A DNA stretch of 64,000 bases from Pseudisothecium myosuroides (lineage: Eukaryota > Streptophyta > Bryopsida > Hypnales > Lembophyllaceae). The notes under the pieces are model-generated. The model saw nothing but the letters and a program-made list of their open reading frames with translations. It was not told where the DNA came from and made no database searches. The DNA lies in contig OX637288.1 in assembly GCA_951799445.1 (NCBI GenBank), positions 31,413,288 to 31,477,287 on the forward strand, written 5' to 3'. Shown in pieces: positions 34,760 to 47,741 of the stretch. Positions within the stretch are counted from its first letter, which is position 1, and the number at the start of each line of letters is the position of its first letter. The position numbers were made by a program, and so were the translations under genes.

Positions 34760-37210
34760 CTTTGGAATTATGGCACAAATAAGGTCTCTTACCTTCTCTA
34801 CAAACACATGGGAGAAATATGGGACCCCAAACACGTCTTGGAATGTAATATCAAGGGGCACCAAATATACATTGTTTCATAATTCTTTTCACGCAACCCA
34901 ACCAACCCAATTGGTGATGGTGGAACCCATGAAGCAAGAAAGCCTTAACTCTAAAAGGGTGGCGAGACCGATCACCACACGGAGCCCACAAAACAAACAA
35001 GCTTTTAACTCTAAAAGGGTAGCGAGACCAATTACCATGCAGAGCCCATGAAACAAACAAGATTTGATCCTAAAAGTGCGGCGAGACCAATCACCACGCG
35101 GAGCCCACAAAACAAACAAGCTTTAACCCTAATAGGGCGGTGAGACCGATCACCACGCGGAGCCCACGAAACAAACAAGCTTTAACTCTAAAAGGGTAGC
35201 GAGACCAATCACCATGTGAAGCCCACAAAACAAACAAGCTTTAACCCTAAAAGGGTAGCGAGACCAATTACCAGAAGGAGCCCACGAAACAAACAAGCTG
35301 TAACCCTAAAAAGGCGGTGAGACCGATCACCACGCGGAGCCCACAAAACAAAGAAGCTTTAACTCTAAAAGGGTAGCGAGACCGATTACCACAAGGCACA
35401 CGGAGCCCACGAAACAAACAAGCTTTAACCCTAAAGGGCAGTGAGACCGATCACCACGCGGAGCCCATGAAACAAACAAGTTTTCACCCTAAAAGGGCAG
35501 CGAGACCTTTCACAACTAAATTCTATAAGAAGGATTTGATTTTTTGACCAATAGGTGCATTCTTCAATTCTATTGTAATGATTTGAAAATTCATTCGTCA
35601 ACTACTTTTAGATTGTAGCATGCTTAGAAGATAATCTTGAATGTTATCTTGATTGGATTTTATGACTTTATGATTATTATAGAAATGAAGAATGAACCTT
35701 TTGGTCTTAAAATTAGATAATTTTTAGGAAAGTAACATGGTTGTAGTTCTTGTCCTTTCATCGTTAAGGGAGAATTTTCAAATCAAATAGCATAAAAATA
35801 TTCCTTTTCTAAACTTGTGGCCTTATGAAAGCGGTTATGAAATTGCACTCAAGTGGTTTGATGGGTACTCAATGCTTAAACAGCTAGAAGGATACCGCCT
35901 CAATGTTATGTATTCACTCAAATACCATTCAATTTTTGGACCAAAAGGTGCACTTTTTGTTTCTCTAGAAACAAAGAAAGTTGGTATTGAATGAAGGTTA
36001 AAATTGAGTATTGGATCCTTTCGTTCCTAGTTACTATAAATTCTCTAAATTCATCTTCTCTTGATAATCTTTTCTAATACTAAAGCTCTAGGGATGCAAA
36101 TTAAAATATCAATATGAAATTATTGTATTCTTTGGAAATGATTTTAGAATTGGATTGGATTTTGGATATTTGAATAAAAATCTTTATTCTTTAAAAGAAT
36201 ATTTTAATTAATTGAGTTATTTGACAAGCATGTAATGAGTCTTCCTTAATTAGAAAAGATGGCCATTCTATATTGTCTCAAATCCTATCCTAACCCTAGG
36301 ATTTTATGCACAATTTTGTGCATAAAGCATTTTACATACTTATTAAGATCAAAGCTTAATTTGCATTGTGAAGGTAATTTGCTAGAAGTTAAGAATTTTT
36401 TTTTTTTGAATTTTCAAAATTAAGATTTCAAATTTAATTGAAGACTTGAAAGTGTTTGCACCAAGGTGGTATTAAATTTTTATTCTAGTCTAATATCACA
36501 CTAAACATATAGGGTTGATTATACCTTAAATTCTTGAAGGTTATAATTTGCATCCATGACACCATATTTTCCAACATAATTAGAAGTTAAAAGAAAATAA
36601 TGAGGGTATTTAAATCCCATTGGGAGGGTAGTGACTTTTTGTTCCTTAATCTCCCCTTGAAGGTTATATTTTCTCCCTTAATTTGTAGTTTTTTTGTGAA
36701 CAAACTCTTGACTATCGAGCATATCATTAAATAATTGAAGACTTTATACCGTAGACCCAAAATAGTCAAATGCTAATTTGTGCAAAGGATGTCCTTACTT
36801 CAAACAAAAGCAACTTAAGAAAGGCATCCAATGAATATCCTAATAAATAAAAATACACTATTCATAAAGGAAAACTCTATTATTGCTATTTAATGTTATA
36901 TGTAGCTACTTGATTTATTTTACATGGATTATATTCTAAACTCTTCTTATCACCAAAACGTTGTAAATTATATCTCACTTTTTAATCCCTCTTGGTGTGA
37001 ATGCACACTTTATTTGTAAATTTCCACGACTACATTTCCTAAAAAAAGCTCCAAATTTGCCATTTCTACTGCAAAGGGTAAAAAATTAACCATCCTTTTC
37101 CCATATTCAATTGCAAAATCTTGTACTAGACCAATATGAGAAATTGCTAAAGATATTTTAAAAACTTTGGCCTTATAGATTGCAAGATAGAAGGTGAAAG
37201 TAAGAAACAC
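34760..37210. repeat. Segmental duplication A, copy 1
   Basis: Collinear with 50935-53290: shared phrases GGCACAAAT..AGG (34769/50940), CCAACCCAATTGGTGATGG versus CAACCAAAACAATTGGTGATGG, TTTGACCAATAG.TGCATTCTTCA, CCTAGGATTTTATGCACAATTTTGTG-like, and the decayed TTAA element at the right end. Identity by eye is about 75-80%. Confidence 0.75.
34930..35515. repeat. 59-bp minisatellite, ten copies
   Basis: GAGACC recurs at 34964, 35024, 35083, 35142, 35201, 35260, 35319, 35378, 35443 and 35502, giving a period of 59 bp (one 60 and one 65). Each unit holds AAACAAACAAGCTTTAACYC, then TAAAAGGGYAGCGAGACC and ATCACCACGCGGAGCCCA. The duplicate at 51110-51170 has a single corresponding unit, so the array expanded in copy 1 only. 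Not transcribed as far as can be judged. Confidence 0.93.
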
Positions 37211-37900
37211 CTCTTGATTGTATACAATTTAATCTCTTAAACACTAAGAGAACACAATGTGTCCTCTTCAAATTTTCAATGAAATATTCTTGATAGGGTG
37301 AAACAAATCTCAATATTCTGTAAATTAGGATCTTGTAGAGTAACAAGTTGACATACTTGTTGTATTTTTAGATTTTCAAATTTTCAATGTGAGAAGTATT
37401 TAAAAATTTATTTAGGAAATGTAGACTTGTAGAGAAAGGGAGCAAACACAATTTATTTTTTTTACAATGAAAGGAATAGAGGGGATGAAAAAACACATTT
37501 TCTTGGATATTTCTAGTCTTTGGTCTGCACGATCAAACTAGGCTTGGAGGGAATTCTTTCAAAGTTGTACTTTTAGCAATTTTAAAAATCCAAGGTTTAA
37601 TGTGGTGTGATAAAAACACAAAATAATTCTAATAATTCCAATTTTTTGAAGATATTCCAAACAATACTTTAATAATATCATTTGTTAAATTTCAGAAATT
37701 GATTTATATATAAATTCTTAAATTTTTTGTATGATCCAATTAATTTTGGTCAATTTTGGCTTTCTACTCTTTTTGTTCAAAAATGTATTTTGACAACTTC
37801 TGCTTAAAATTGATCATGAAATTATTGAATATTATTGAATTTAAGTTGAATACTTTACAATTTTTAGAGTGATTACTTTTTATCTTTAAGGTGTTAAGAT
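37035..37900 (+). mobile_element. Decayed TTAA-family element inside duplication A
   Basis: Family landmarks in order: GCTCCAAATTTGCCATTTCTA, TTGCAAAATCTTGTACTAGA and AGATTGCAAGATAGAAGG. The ends are lost. The partner copy at 53085-53930 shows the insertion predates the duplication. Confidence 0.55.
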
Positions 37901-37958
37901 ATGCACATCTCATAGTGTCCAAATAAGCATCAAAACACAACTAATTTTGGGCTTTATA

Positions 37959-39353
37959 CAGTGTGATACCATTCAAAATGGCATTTTTGCAATCACAGGG
38001 AAGAAATTTCATAGCTGCCAACTTTGATAGCCTACCGAGTGTTGAAAAATTGCTCTTTTATCATGGGATTTTTGTCAAGGGAACATCTTTATATTAATAT
38101 CATGTGCACCAAATTTCAAGGTCAAAAGATTTACCAAAAAAAAGATATTTGAAGTCTACCAACATGTGTAGCGATGAGAAAATTTTCACTGCTGCCAAAT
38201 TTGACACCCTCTCAAGTGCTGAAACATAATTTTTTTACCATGAAATTTTTGGCATAAAATCATCTTTATTTTGATATTATGTGTGCAAAATTTCAAGGTC
38301 AAAAGATTTACACAAAAAAAGATATCTGAAATCTACCAACATGTATAATTGTGAGAAACAATTTCACTACTACCAACTTTGACACTCTCCCGAGGGTTGA
38401 AAAATTGTTTATTTACCACGAAAATTTTATTATGAAATCACTTGTATATTAATAACATTTATGCAAAATTTCAAGGTCAAAAGATTTACCCAAAAAAAGA
38501 TATTCAAAATTTGGCAACGTGTACAGCTATGAGAAAAATTTCACTGCTGCCAACTTTGACACTATCCCAAGGGTTGAAAAAAAACATTTACTATGAAACA
38601 TTTGGAATGAGATCATATCTACAATGATAAAAAGTGTGACAAATTTCAAGGTCAAAAGATTTACCAAAAAAAAGATATGCTAATTCTACCAACATGTGTA
38701 ATTGTGAGAAAGATTTCTTACATCCATGTGAAAGTTTACCCATAAAATGACACTATCCCAAGGGCTAAAAAAATCATTCTCACAACTACACATGTTGGTA
38801 GAATTAGCATATCTTTTTATGGATAAATCTTTTGACCTTGAAACTTGGCTTACATGTTATTAACATACAAGTGATTTCATATTAAAAATTTCGTGGTGAA
38901 TAAACAATTTTTCAACCCTCGGGAGAGTGTCAAAATTGGTAGTAGTGAAATTGTTTTTCACAACTATACATGTTGGTAGATTTCAAATATCTTTTTTTGT
39001 GTAAATCTTTTGACCTTGAAATCTTGCACTCATAATATCAACATAGAAATAATTTCATGCCAAAAATTTCATGGTAAAAAAAAAATACTTTAGCCCTTGG
39101 AAGGGTGTCAAATTTGGCAGCAGTTAAAATTTTCTCACTGCTACTCATGTTGGTAGACTTTGAATATCATTTTTTTGGTGAATCTTTTGACCTTGAAATT
39201 TGGTACACATGTTATTAACATAAAGATGTTCCCCTGCCAAAAATTTCATGGTAAAGAGCAATCTTTTAGCCCTCAAGAGACTATCAAAGTTGGCAGATGT
39301 AAAATTTTCTTCCCTGCAAATGCAAAAATGCCATTTTGAATGGTACCCCATTG
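37959..39353. mobile_element. Foldback element with arms of about 177-bp tandem units
   Basis: The left arm has four direct units, each with AAATTTCAAGGTCAAAAGAT, starting at about 38111, 38288, 38466 and 38641 (period about 177). The right arm has at least three units in inverse orientation (about 38825, 39003, 39180), mirrored about 38740. The outer ends are inverted: CAGTGTGATACCATTCAAAA and (reversed) CAATGGGGTACCATTCAAAA, preceded and followed by TA (37957-37958, 39354-39355). Inverted arms made of tandem repeats recall Foldback elements; the CAGTG/TA ends suggest Tc1/mariner. No transposase. Confidence 0.78.
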
Positions 39354-39677
39354 TACAAATTTTTTTATGAAGTTTGAAAGTGTTGATCACAAGTGTATTC
39401 AAAGTTTAACTTCTTGTTCACTCAATGTCTTGTCCTCTCTTGTTGCGGGATTCTCTCACATTTGGATACAACTCTCATTTAGATGGACATGCTTGAATGA
39501 CATTGTTGTGATCAACAATATGAATATTTGTTACCTTCATGAAATTGTTTTGATTCCAAAATGAGGTTCACAATGAACATTCGTGCAAGAACTTTTGTTA
39601 GAATTGCGTTGATTGTTTACACCTATTGTAATTGATTACTTTGATGAAGCACTTAAGCACTGCAATGACAGACTTTT

Positions 39678-41514
39678 ATGGTAAGTGAAATGAACATGGT
39701 GAAGATAGATTTAGTATGAATCACAAAGCAAGCAAGAAAATAATGGAAAGATAAATAGGTGAGGCATGTTGACAAATTAAAGGTGAAATGGTAAAATTTG
39801 CTTAGACAATTTAAATTCTGCAACACAAGATCTAGTGCAATGTTTGTTGAGCTAAACTACTTGAATGAGACATCTTAATGCAAAAGTAAGTTCATCATTT
39901 GTGTTCACAAGCAGGACTTCTTGCTACAAGTGCAAAAAGTGCTTTGGAAAGACCTTATTTTGCAATAGGCAAGAAAAATCAATGAAACCATTTGTCATAG
40001 AAGCCATGAGCGGAACCACATAGAGATGTACAAGAAATTCAATAGAGTGTGCGAGTGGTCTATACCAACTGTAACACTCATTGGTTGGAAGAAAGAAAAT
40101 TCATTATCCTCAGCAAATGAGCGCTTCTATTCTTTGGCTCCAAAATGAGATAAGTACAATAGATCACAAAGACACTATACAATCCAAAAACCACAACTAC
40201 ACCAAGCTATGTACTAACATTGTACCTAAGATGAAGATGAATTAGGAGTGTGAACTTACTTTGTGCATTTGAACCTCGATTTGGACATGCACAATCTACT
40301 ATGGTACAACATTCCAAAAAGCCCGACACATCAAAGTCCTAACCTCATGCCTTTTGAAGCAGTTCGGAAGGCTACTCCACACTCCCGTAGACAAGTCCAA
40401 AACCCAAAATTGCCCATGATTGCCAAAAGAGTCCGTAAACACCATCAAAAAGCATTCGCATGCTTCTAGGGACAGATCAAGCCACGGCCCTTCTCCAAAA
40501 GGTCTTCAAAAGGAGAGCACAAATATGACCTCTTTTGTACCCAATCCTTTGCATTATTTTGGATACGATACTTAGTGATGTAATAACCTTCTGCTAGTAA
40601 AATTTCACCATTGGATGTATTCTTGTACAGCACAAACATGCAATCCTTTTGAAGCGCATATGTCATCACTGATGATCCTCGTGAAGGACTCATTAAATCA
40701 CGACACTTCAGTTGTCTTTCAGCAAAGTCATACACACTTTGAGTTATGCTTGTATTTTTGAAAGTCATGTTAAAAATATCATACTCCCAACTGTGAGCGA
40801 GACCAAAAATGCTACCAAGTGGAGGTATTGCTTTAGTCCATTGCCTTGCGCTAGAATCATACAACTCTATTGTGGGATGGCTTTTTATACTTTTGCCAAC
40901 CACCACCACTCTATAATGCTTGGTTTCAGAGTCCACTTTGATATGCATCATTTTGGGCGGGGTTAAGTAAACATATTGCAGAGATGGGAGTTTACGCCGA
41001 ACCCGAGTCAAGAGATTCACCACAACAATGCATAGGGGATAGGCTTTGTTGGGTTTCCATGTGGAGACAAAACAAACCAATCCACCATCGATGGCACCCA
41101 TATCATTCCATCGACCATTAAAAGGACTTCCCGGATGCAAATGATAGGAGTAATGCGACCCTCGTGTAAATATTGTTACAAGAAATTTTGACTTAAAAAT
41201 TCTAAAATCTTTACTCGGTGAAAAAACTGCAACCATTACGGGATTAGTTTCGTCAAGTGCACGGTTGATTTCCGAGTTCACAGAGCCATGTCTCGGTTCC
41301 ATTCCTTTGAGAGACTGCACAGCCGAGTGATATCAGACACTGGCAGACGTGCAAAAACAAGTAACAACATGTCCTTGGGAAGAGTTCTCCAAAGAACAGG
41401 ATTCAGCATCTTTGGATCCACTGAAATGATCTTGCGTGAGGCAACCATGTTGAGTAAGCTTCGCAATTCCAATTCTTGAGGTTCTCCTTGATCATACTTA
41501 TGCTCCATGGCCAC
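39678..41514. repeat. Segmental duplication B, copy 1 (holds a dead F-box gene)
   Basis: Matches 58326-60352: GTGAAATGAACATGG.GA near the start, then CATTTGTGTTCA, GCCATGAGCGGRACCACATRGAGATG, TTGGAAGAAAGAAAATTCATTATCCTC (with small changes), then the F-box coding region. Copy 2 has a 733-bp insertion absent here. Confidence 0.78.
40299..41514 (-). pseudogene. F-box pseudogene, two frameshifts
   Basis: The F-box itself survives (NPVLWRTLPKDMLLLVFARL, PVSDITRLCSLSKEWNRDMA). At about 41282 one base is missing relative to the intact gene (GCTACCGTGAAC versus GCTCTGTGAAC), which shifts the frame. The C-terminal region then reads on at 41320-40466 (VNSEINRALDETNPVMVAVF ... IFGLAHSWEYD). A second shift near 40480 separates the tail, which continues as EACECFLMVFTDSF ... 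FWNVVP with its stop at 40299-40301. Leader-exon donors upstream are conserved with the intact gene, so this is a DNA-level duplicate, not a retrocopy. Confidence 0.88.
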
Positions 41515-42433
41515 ATATTTCCAGTTTTGATTTTACAAGACAAGAATAAGATGGGATTCAAATGCGTATTAATAAATATATTTCAAGAACATAGGGTTTT
41601 CAATCAAACTAAGTTAAGTACCTGAACAAAGTAGTCAGTTGTGGGCTCTCACTGCTCTACATAAGGGTGATGTTCAGTATAGCATTTACTGCATGTGAAT
41701 ACCAGCAGGGGGGTTTCTAGCAATTTATTGCCAGATTGTCAGTGCCGTAAGCCACTGCGCTTGATTCCCTCCCAAAATTCACCATTGGTGGGAGGGCATG
41801 CAGGGCTTTATTGTAGAGCTACATTTCCAAAAAAAACCCGTTGGTGAATACACATAGCAGACCTGAAACCCTCCAAAACATTATATATATCCAAAACATA
41901 ATATACACTAGTGTGCCTTGTGTCGTTGCCACAGCTAAAATAAAATAAAAAGTAATTTTCTAATTTTTTAATTCATTAAACCTTTGAAATTCAATAACTT
42001 TCACATCCTAGGTCCTAATACCACGAAACAAAGCCCGTGCACCCCTCCTCGTCGAGGGCTTTCCGATGGTACCAAGCACACCACTAGGGGAGGCACGGTC
42101 CAGAAGATCTCAACGTAATAAATAAACAAAACAAACAGACAACCAAACTTAAGGTATGGATAATATTATTTTATTTTTTTCCCCTTTTTTTTCTTCTTCC
42201 TATTCATTCTATTTCAGAAATAGAAAAGAAAGATTTTTTGTTTATTTATAAACTTTTCCTTTCTATTTCTATTTTCCTATTTCAAAAATGGAAAAGTGAA
42301 TTTTTTTATTTCACTATACAGGATTGAAAATAATCACACAACCAAACCAAGCAAACATAGATTATGTATTATTTTTAATTAGTGTGCTTGAACTCCCAAT
42401 TAGAAAGTGGCCTTATTGTTATTGTTACACTAG
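41515..42433. other. Former 5' region of the F-box pseudogene, then unassigned
   Basis: 41520-41660 and 41850-41880 match the leader region of the intact F-box gene. 41940-42420 is AT-rich and unassigned. Confidence 0.5.
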
Positions 42434-42908
42434 TTAACCCCTAAAGGCCCAAGGCCTTTTTTCTGCCAAAAAACCATCAAAACTGCCATTTCTATAGCAA
42501 GGAGTAAAAAAAAATGAAAAATGTTTTTTTTTCCACATCTAACCGTAGGATCTTAAAGCTAACTAGTATGAGAATGTGTGGAAAAAATTTCAGAATTTTT
42601 GACCGCTCAGATTGCAAGAAATCTGCGTTTAAAGTGGAAAACACAAGTATTTCAGCACATTGCGGGACTAGATTTTTTGACTTTAAACATTTTTCACTTA
42701 AAATTTTTGCACTATAGAGTTTTGTGCTTCAAATCTTCATAGTGGAGAATTGAGTTGAGAGTCTAGAAAAAAAAATAATATTCAAAAAAATTTAATTATC
42801 ATTCCTAAAAAAATTATTAAGTAGAAGTAGGTACGAGATAGAAGGAAAATCTAAAACATTAATATATTTTAGATGGAATTAAAATACACTAATCCCAATG
42901 GTGAGATT

Positions 42909-43107
42909 TGTTGCGAAGGAAGCAGAGCATAGACACAGAAAATATATAATGCAATAAGAAGTTCTCAAAGTAATCAACATTAGGGTTACATGATCATACA
43001 TATATAGGAGGTATCACTAGTAGTGTCACTAGTAGTGAGATCTACTTTTACCTTATCCTAAGTCTCACTTAACCTAAGTTAACTGGGATCGTTATCTTAT
43101 CTCAACA
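42909..43107 (-). repeat. 3' LTR of the copia element
   Basis: 199 bp, TGTTGCGAAGG ... CTCAACA as written on the plus strand. It contains a 12-bp tandem duplication (TCACTAGTAGTG) not in the other LTR. Confidence 0.95.
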
Positions 43108-43198
43108 CTCCTCTTCGATCCCGGGTTACCTCATTAAAAAACTTAACTGTGACAAAAACCTTTATAAGGAAAATTCACAGAAAGAAAAAGAGCGTAAC

Positions 43199-46100
43199 CT
43201 AATGTGTAACTAGATCTTGAAGAGATCTCATGCCAGCTTTTTGAACCAATCGTTTGTGAGTGTAAGCAGGGAGTGCCTTTGTAAGTATGTCAGCAATGTT
43301 GTTGGAGGATTGAACTTTCTTTACTTCAATTTCTCCTGATTCAATAAGGTCTTGGGTAAATCCAAAGATTTGTGGACTGATGTGCTTCGTTCGATTAGCC
43401 TTGATGAATCCACCTGTAACTTGCACCACGCATGCTGCATTATCTTCAAAAATCGTTGTCGGTTGTGTACTGTGGCTAAGTTCACATTGATCTGAAATGA
43501 TCTTGTCAATTGTCCGTATCCAAACTGCTTCTCTTGTCGCTTCATGGAATGCAATTAACTCCGCATGGTTGGTTGATGTTGCAGTCACTGTCTGCTTTAC
43601 AGACTTCCATGATATGGGTGCGTTGTTGCGTAGGAAGATATAACCTGTCTGGGACTTGCCCGTGTTTTCATCCAATTTGAAACCAGCATCTGTATATCCA
43701 ACTAAATTTGATGGTCCAGTCTTTGTATAATGAAGTCCTAAGTCTTCTGTTCCGCGAAGATACCTAAACAGATGCTTGACTCCATTCCAATGTCGCATCG
43801 TGGGCTTCTCACTATGCCGAACTAACACACTTGTTGCAAATGATATATCTGGCCGAGTATATGTAGATAAATATAACAAAGCTCCGACTGCTGTGAGGTA
43901 CCGTTTGCTATCATATTCCTCCTCCTCCTCCTTGCAAGGTCGGTATGGGTCATCATTTGTCTTGCTTCGACCGATCATGGGAGCAGATAAAGGATTTGCT
44001 TGGTCCATCTTGAAATTCTTGAGCAACCGTTGAGTATACGCAGTTTGATGAAGAAATATACTTCCATTGGGCAGATGTGTAATCTCTAAACCAAGACAAA
44101 AAGAAGTGCGGCCAAGTAGTTTCATTTCAAATTGGGTTGTTAATAATGTTACCGTTTGGTGGCAAGTTGAGGGCGTACCTATAAGGTTGAGATCATCAAC
44201 ATAAATGGCAATGATCACAAACCCGTGAGCATCCTTCAAAGTGAATATACACGGAAGGGTAGGGTCGTGCCGGAACTTGTGGTATAGCAAAAAATCTCTC
44301 AAATGTTTATACCACATGCGACCTGCTTGTTTTAATCCATAAAGAGCTCGTTGTAGCTTGAGGCCAGAATACTTGCCCGAAGAATCAACCGAAGGGGGTG
44401 TAGGCAAGAAATCAGGAGGAGACCTTATATAAATTGTGGCATCTTAATTTCCATAAAGGTAGGTTGTCACAACATCTAGAAGCGTGGTTTCCAAAGAATG
44501 TTGTACAGCTAGGCCAAGTAGATATCTAAAAGTAGTGGCATCCATAACAGGGGAATAAGTAAAGATAAAATCAATGCCAGGACGTTGATTGAATTCTTGA
44601 GCCACTAATTGCACCTTGAATCGGACTATTTGTCCTTGGGTATTACGTTTCCGAGTAAAAATCAACTTATATCCTATGGGTTTAGTAGGAAGGTTGGTCA
44701 ACAAAGGACCAAAGACTTCATGTTTTCTAAGAGAAGAATATTCGGCAGCAAGTGCAACTTGCCATTTTGGCCAGTCAGGGCTAGATTTTGCTTCATCTAA
44801 CGAGAGTGGGTCAGGATCATCACTAAATATCCGAGTAATGAAGGCGGTCACGGATGAACCATCTTCAGGGAAAGAAGAAAATTGTGAATTATCATCAGGT
44901 GAGAAAAGTGCATCACTATGTAAGGTGACATGATGAGGGCGAGGTTTCTTAGATATAGAAGCAATAGGGTCAATCGTACGCTTAGAAGGAATGACACTAA
45001 TGGGGATAAATCCTGTACCAGGGAGAGGATTTCTAGTAATTCGGGGACCATCACTAAAGCCATCTGGTAGCTTGTCTGCAAGGGACTGTAAATGAATAAG
45101 TTTCTTGACCTCAGACTCAACTAAGGCTGTGTGGGGGTCAGGGTTTTGAATGATGGTTTTGGGTGCCCAAAAATTTAAAGCAGGGGACTTGACATTGGGT
45201 AGAGAAGGGAAACTATACTTTTCAAAATGACAATTGGAAAATCTAGCACGTAGTAGAGTGCCTGATGAAGGTGAAACATATCGAATGATGCTAGGGGAAT
45301 CAAAACCAACATAGATCCCTTCCTGACGGTGACTACTTATCGTTTTCCTATGAGGTTCAAAAACTGGAATCCATACTCTACAGCCAAATACACGAAAATG
45401 GAAAACATTGGGGACGCGTCCGGATATTAACTCGAAAGAAGATTGAGCATTGAGCAAGGTAGGACAAAATCTGAGTAGTGTAGCTACATGTAGAACTGCA
45501 TGTCCCCACATTGTAGGAGGCAACTTGGCATGGATCAATAAAGGCCGAGTGATGAGTTGAATCTTCTTGATATATGCCTCCGCCAATCCATTTTGTGAAT
45601 GTTCATATGGTACTGAGTAGGTAAGTGAAATCCCATTAGCAGTACAATAATCCTCAAAGGCATGAGAGCGGAATTCTTGGGCATTGTCCATCCTCAAACT
45701 CTTCACAGGATGGTCCGGATGATGAGTCCGAAACTTAATAATCATAGCCAAAAGCTTTGAAAACACCATGTTTTGGGTGCTAAACAGGGACACCTCCGAG
45801 TGTTTGCCTGAAGCATCAACAAGCACAAGAAAATATTGAAATGGTCCAGAAGATGGAGTAATTGGTCCGCATACATCACCTTGTAGACGCTGTAACATAG
45901 GAGGGAGTTCCGTTGGTAGCTTCCAATGTGAAAGGCGCTTAATAAGCTTTCCTTGTGAACATGCCGCGCAACTTCCAACCTTGTCAGCATCACTGGTGCA
46001 CAAATTGTGTCCTTCCAACAAAGGTAACATCCTCCTCAACATAGTGGTGCCTGGATGGCCCAACCGACTATGCCACAATCCAGTCTTAGCTGTAGAGGGG

Positions 46101-46531
46101 GGTATCAAAGCAGAGTTGCTCTCACATACTAGTCCATCGACTCCTGCTTTCGCAGTGGCAAGGGACTGTCGGCCTTGCCTGAGTTCCCGGTACTCTTCAT
46201 CATCTCCTACCGAAGTAGAGAAGTGGAAAGCTGACTCCTTAGGAGGGCTTATCAATAACTCGTATAGGCCAGTAACTCCTGCGTTAGCGGTGGCAAGGAG
46301 TTGCTGACCTTGCCTGAGTTTCAATACTTTTTTATGGTCATCCAATACAGTGGAGACATCCATCCTATTAGCCCGTAAATCACGGTAGCTGATCAGGCTC
46401 CGGGGGGCATCAGGGGCATATATTGCTTTTTCACACAGGAGGGGGGTCCCCCCAGGCAATACTATAATTGCCTGGCCCTCTCGGAACCGAAAGTTCCGAC
46501 TTCCAGCAATTGTGACGATATCACAAGTCTG
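43199..46531 (-). pseudogene. copia pol region: integrase, reverse transcriptase, RNase H
   Basis: One continuous reading frame broken only by stop codons (TAG at 46532-46534 and TAA at 44444-44446). It shows the GAG-pre-integrase His/Cys zinc site (HSRLGHPG ... CAACSQGK) and the integrase core with LQGDVCGPI, RMDNAQEF and NGLAEAYIKK as the D, D and E regions. RT follows (KWQVALAAEYSSL, RALYGLKQAGRMWYKHL, catalytic YVDD at about 44203-44192), then RNase H (VGYTDAGF ... TSTNHAELIA). The first stop falls inside RT, so a full polyprotein cannot be made from this copy. Confidence 0.9.
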
Positions 46532-47680
46532 CTAGGTTCTATCACGGCTAGCAAACGTGAAATATTTCGGATCTCTAAGAATTGTATGCGTCGTGGCACT
46601 ATCTATAAGAGTTACATCTGTAGGAGCTGACTCTTTGGAGATATGCACCATGTAATTTTCAATATTTACACTGGAAGAGGAAGGAGCGTCGAGCGAATGA
46701 GCCTCCCTCTTTTCATTTCTAAACTTCTTTAACTCTTTGTACATACTAACGTAGTACGTAGGAGTGCGGCAGTATCGAGCGATATGCCCTTTACGGCCAC
46801 ACTTGTGACAAGTACGATCGTCACGTGAAAAAGATGACTTCCTATCAAAGGTTCTATCAGAAGATCTATCGTTCAATTGAGAAGAGCAATAATTACGATT
46901 AGAAAAACGATCTGAGTATCGAGAGACTGTATCAGAGGAGGGTTTATAAGAGTTTGACTTATCTCTAGGGTGTTGCCGATTTGGCAACCGTTGTTGTTTC
47001 CTTGTTCCTTGTAGCTACTATCTCGAGATCTCAGAAGTGTGAGCCTCTCGAGCGGGTTTTGCTTCTGCGTTTTTAAGTAGAAGCTGGTGCTGTTTTTCAG
47101 CAAGCAAGAGATAAGACATTAATTCGGAATGTGTCGTAAACTTCATATTCCTATACTGCTGAGCTAGGAGGGCAGAAGCAGGAGGAAAAGTGGATAGGGT
47201 TTTATCTATGAGCTCCCTATCTGTAATCCTATCTCCACAAAGACGAAGTTGAGCAATAATACGATGCAATTCAGCGTTGAAGGAAAGGAAATCAAGGAAA
47301 TCAAGAACATGAAGAGCAATCCAATCATTTCGAGCTTGGGGAAGAAAGATAGTGCGCTCATGATAAAACCGATCGTGAAGTTGACGCCATAGCTCCGCCG
47401 GGTTGTCAACTTGGATGTATTGCTGTCAAAGAGAGGTGTGAAGGTGGCGGCAAAGAACAAGCAAAGCTTTCCACTTGGATGACATTGGAAAATCCGCCTC
47501 TGGTTCATCATCGATCGCATCGTCCAACCCCTCCGAATAAAAGTACGCTTTCACATCTATACTCCACTCCATGTAATTGCTACCATCTGCTTCAAGAGCA
47601 TCAAACAAAAGTGGTTGTACCTGGGAGCTATTCTCCCGTGGTGACTTCTTATCCGCCATAGCTATTGTAGCTAAAGACAA
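46532..47680 (-). pseudogene. copia gag and protease region
   Basis: Same frame as pol, interrupted by TGA (47426-47428) and two adjacent TAG codons (near 47012-47017). It begins MSLATIAMADKKSPRENSS. A gag helix-rich region (LHRIIAQLRLCGDRITDREL) is followed by a CCHC zinc knuckle, CHKCGRKGHIARYC, near 46807-46766, and a protease-like site LIDSATTHTIL near 46610. The knuckle binds packaged RNA in this family. Confidence 0.88.
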
Positions 47681-47741
47681 TAGTGGAAAAGAAAATAGAA
47701 AAAGAGAATAGCAAAACGAGAGACAAATCGTGCTGATAACG

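Noticed and set aside
34930..35515. Regularly spaced repeats, considered as a CRISPR-like array
   Set aside because: Units are contiguous 59-bp tandem repeats without variable spacers, in plant nuclear DNA; this is a minisatellite.
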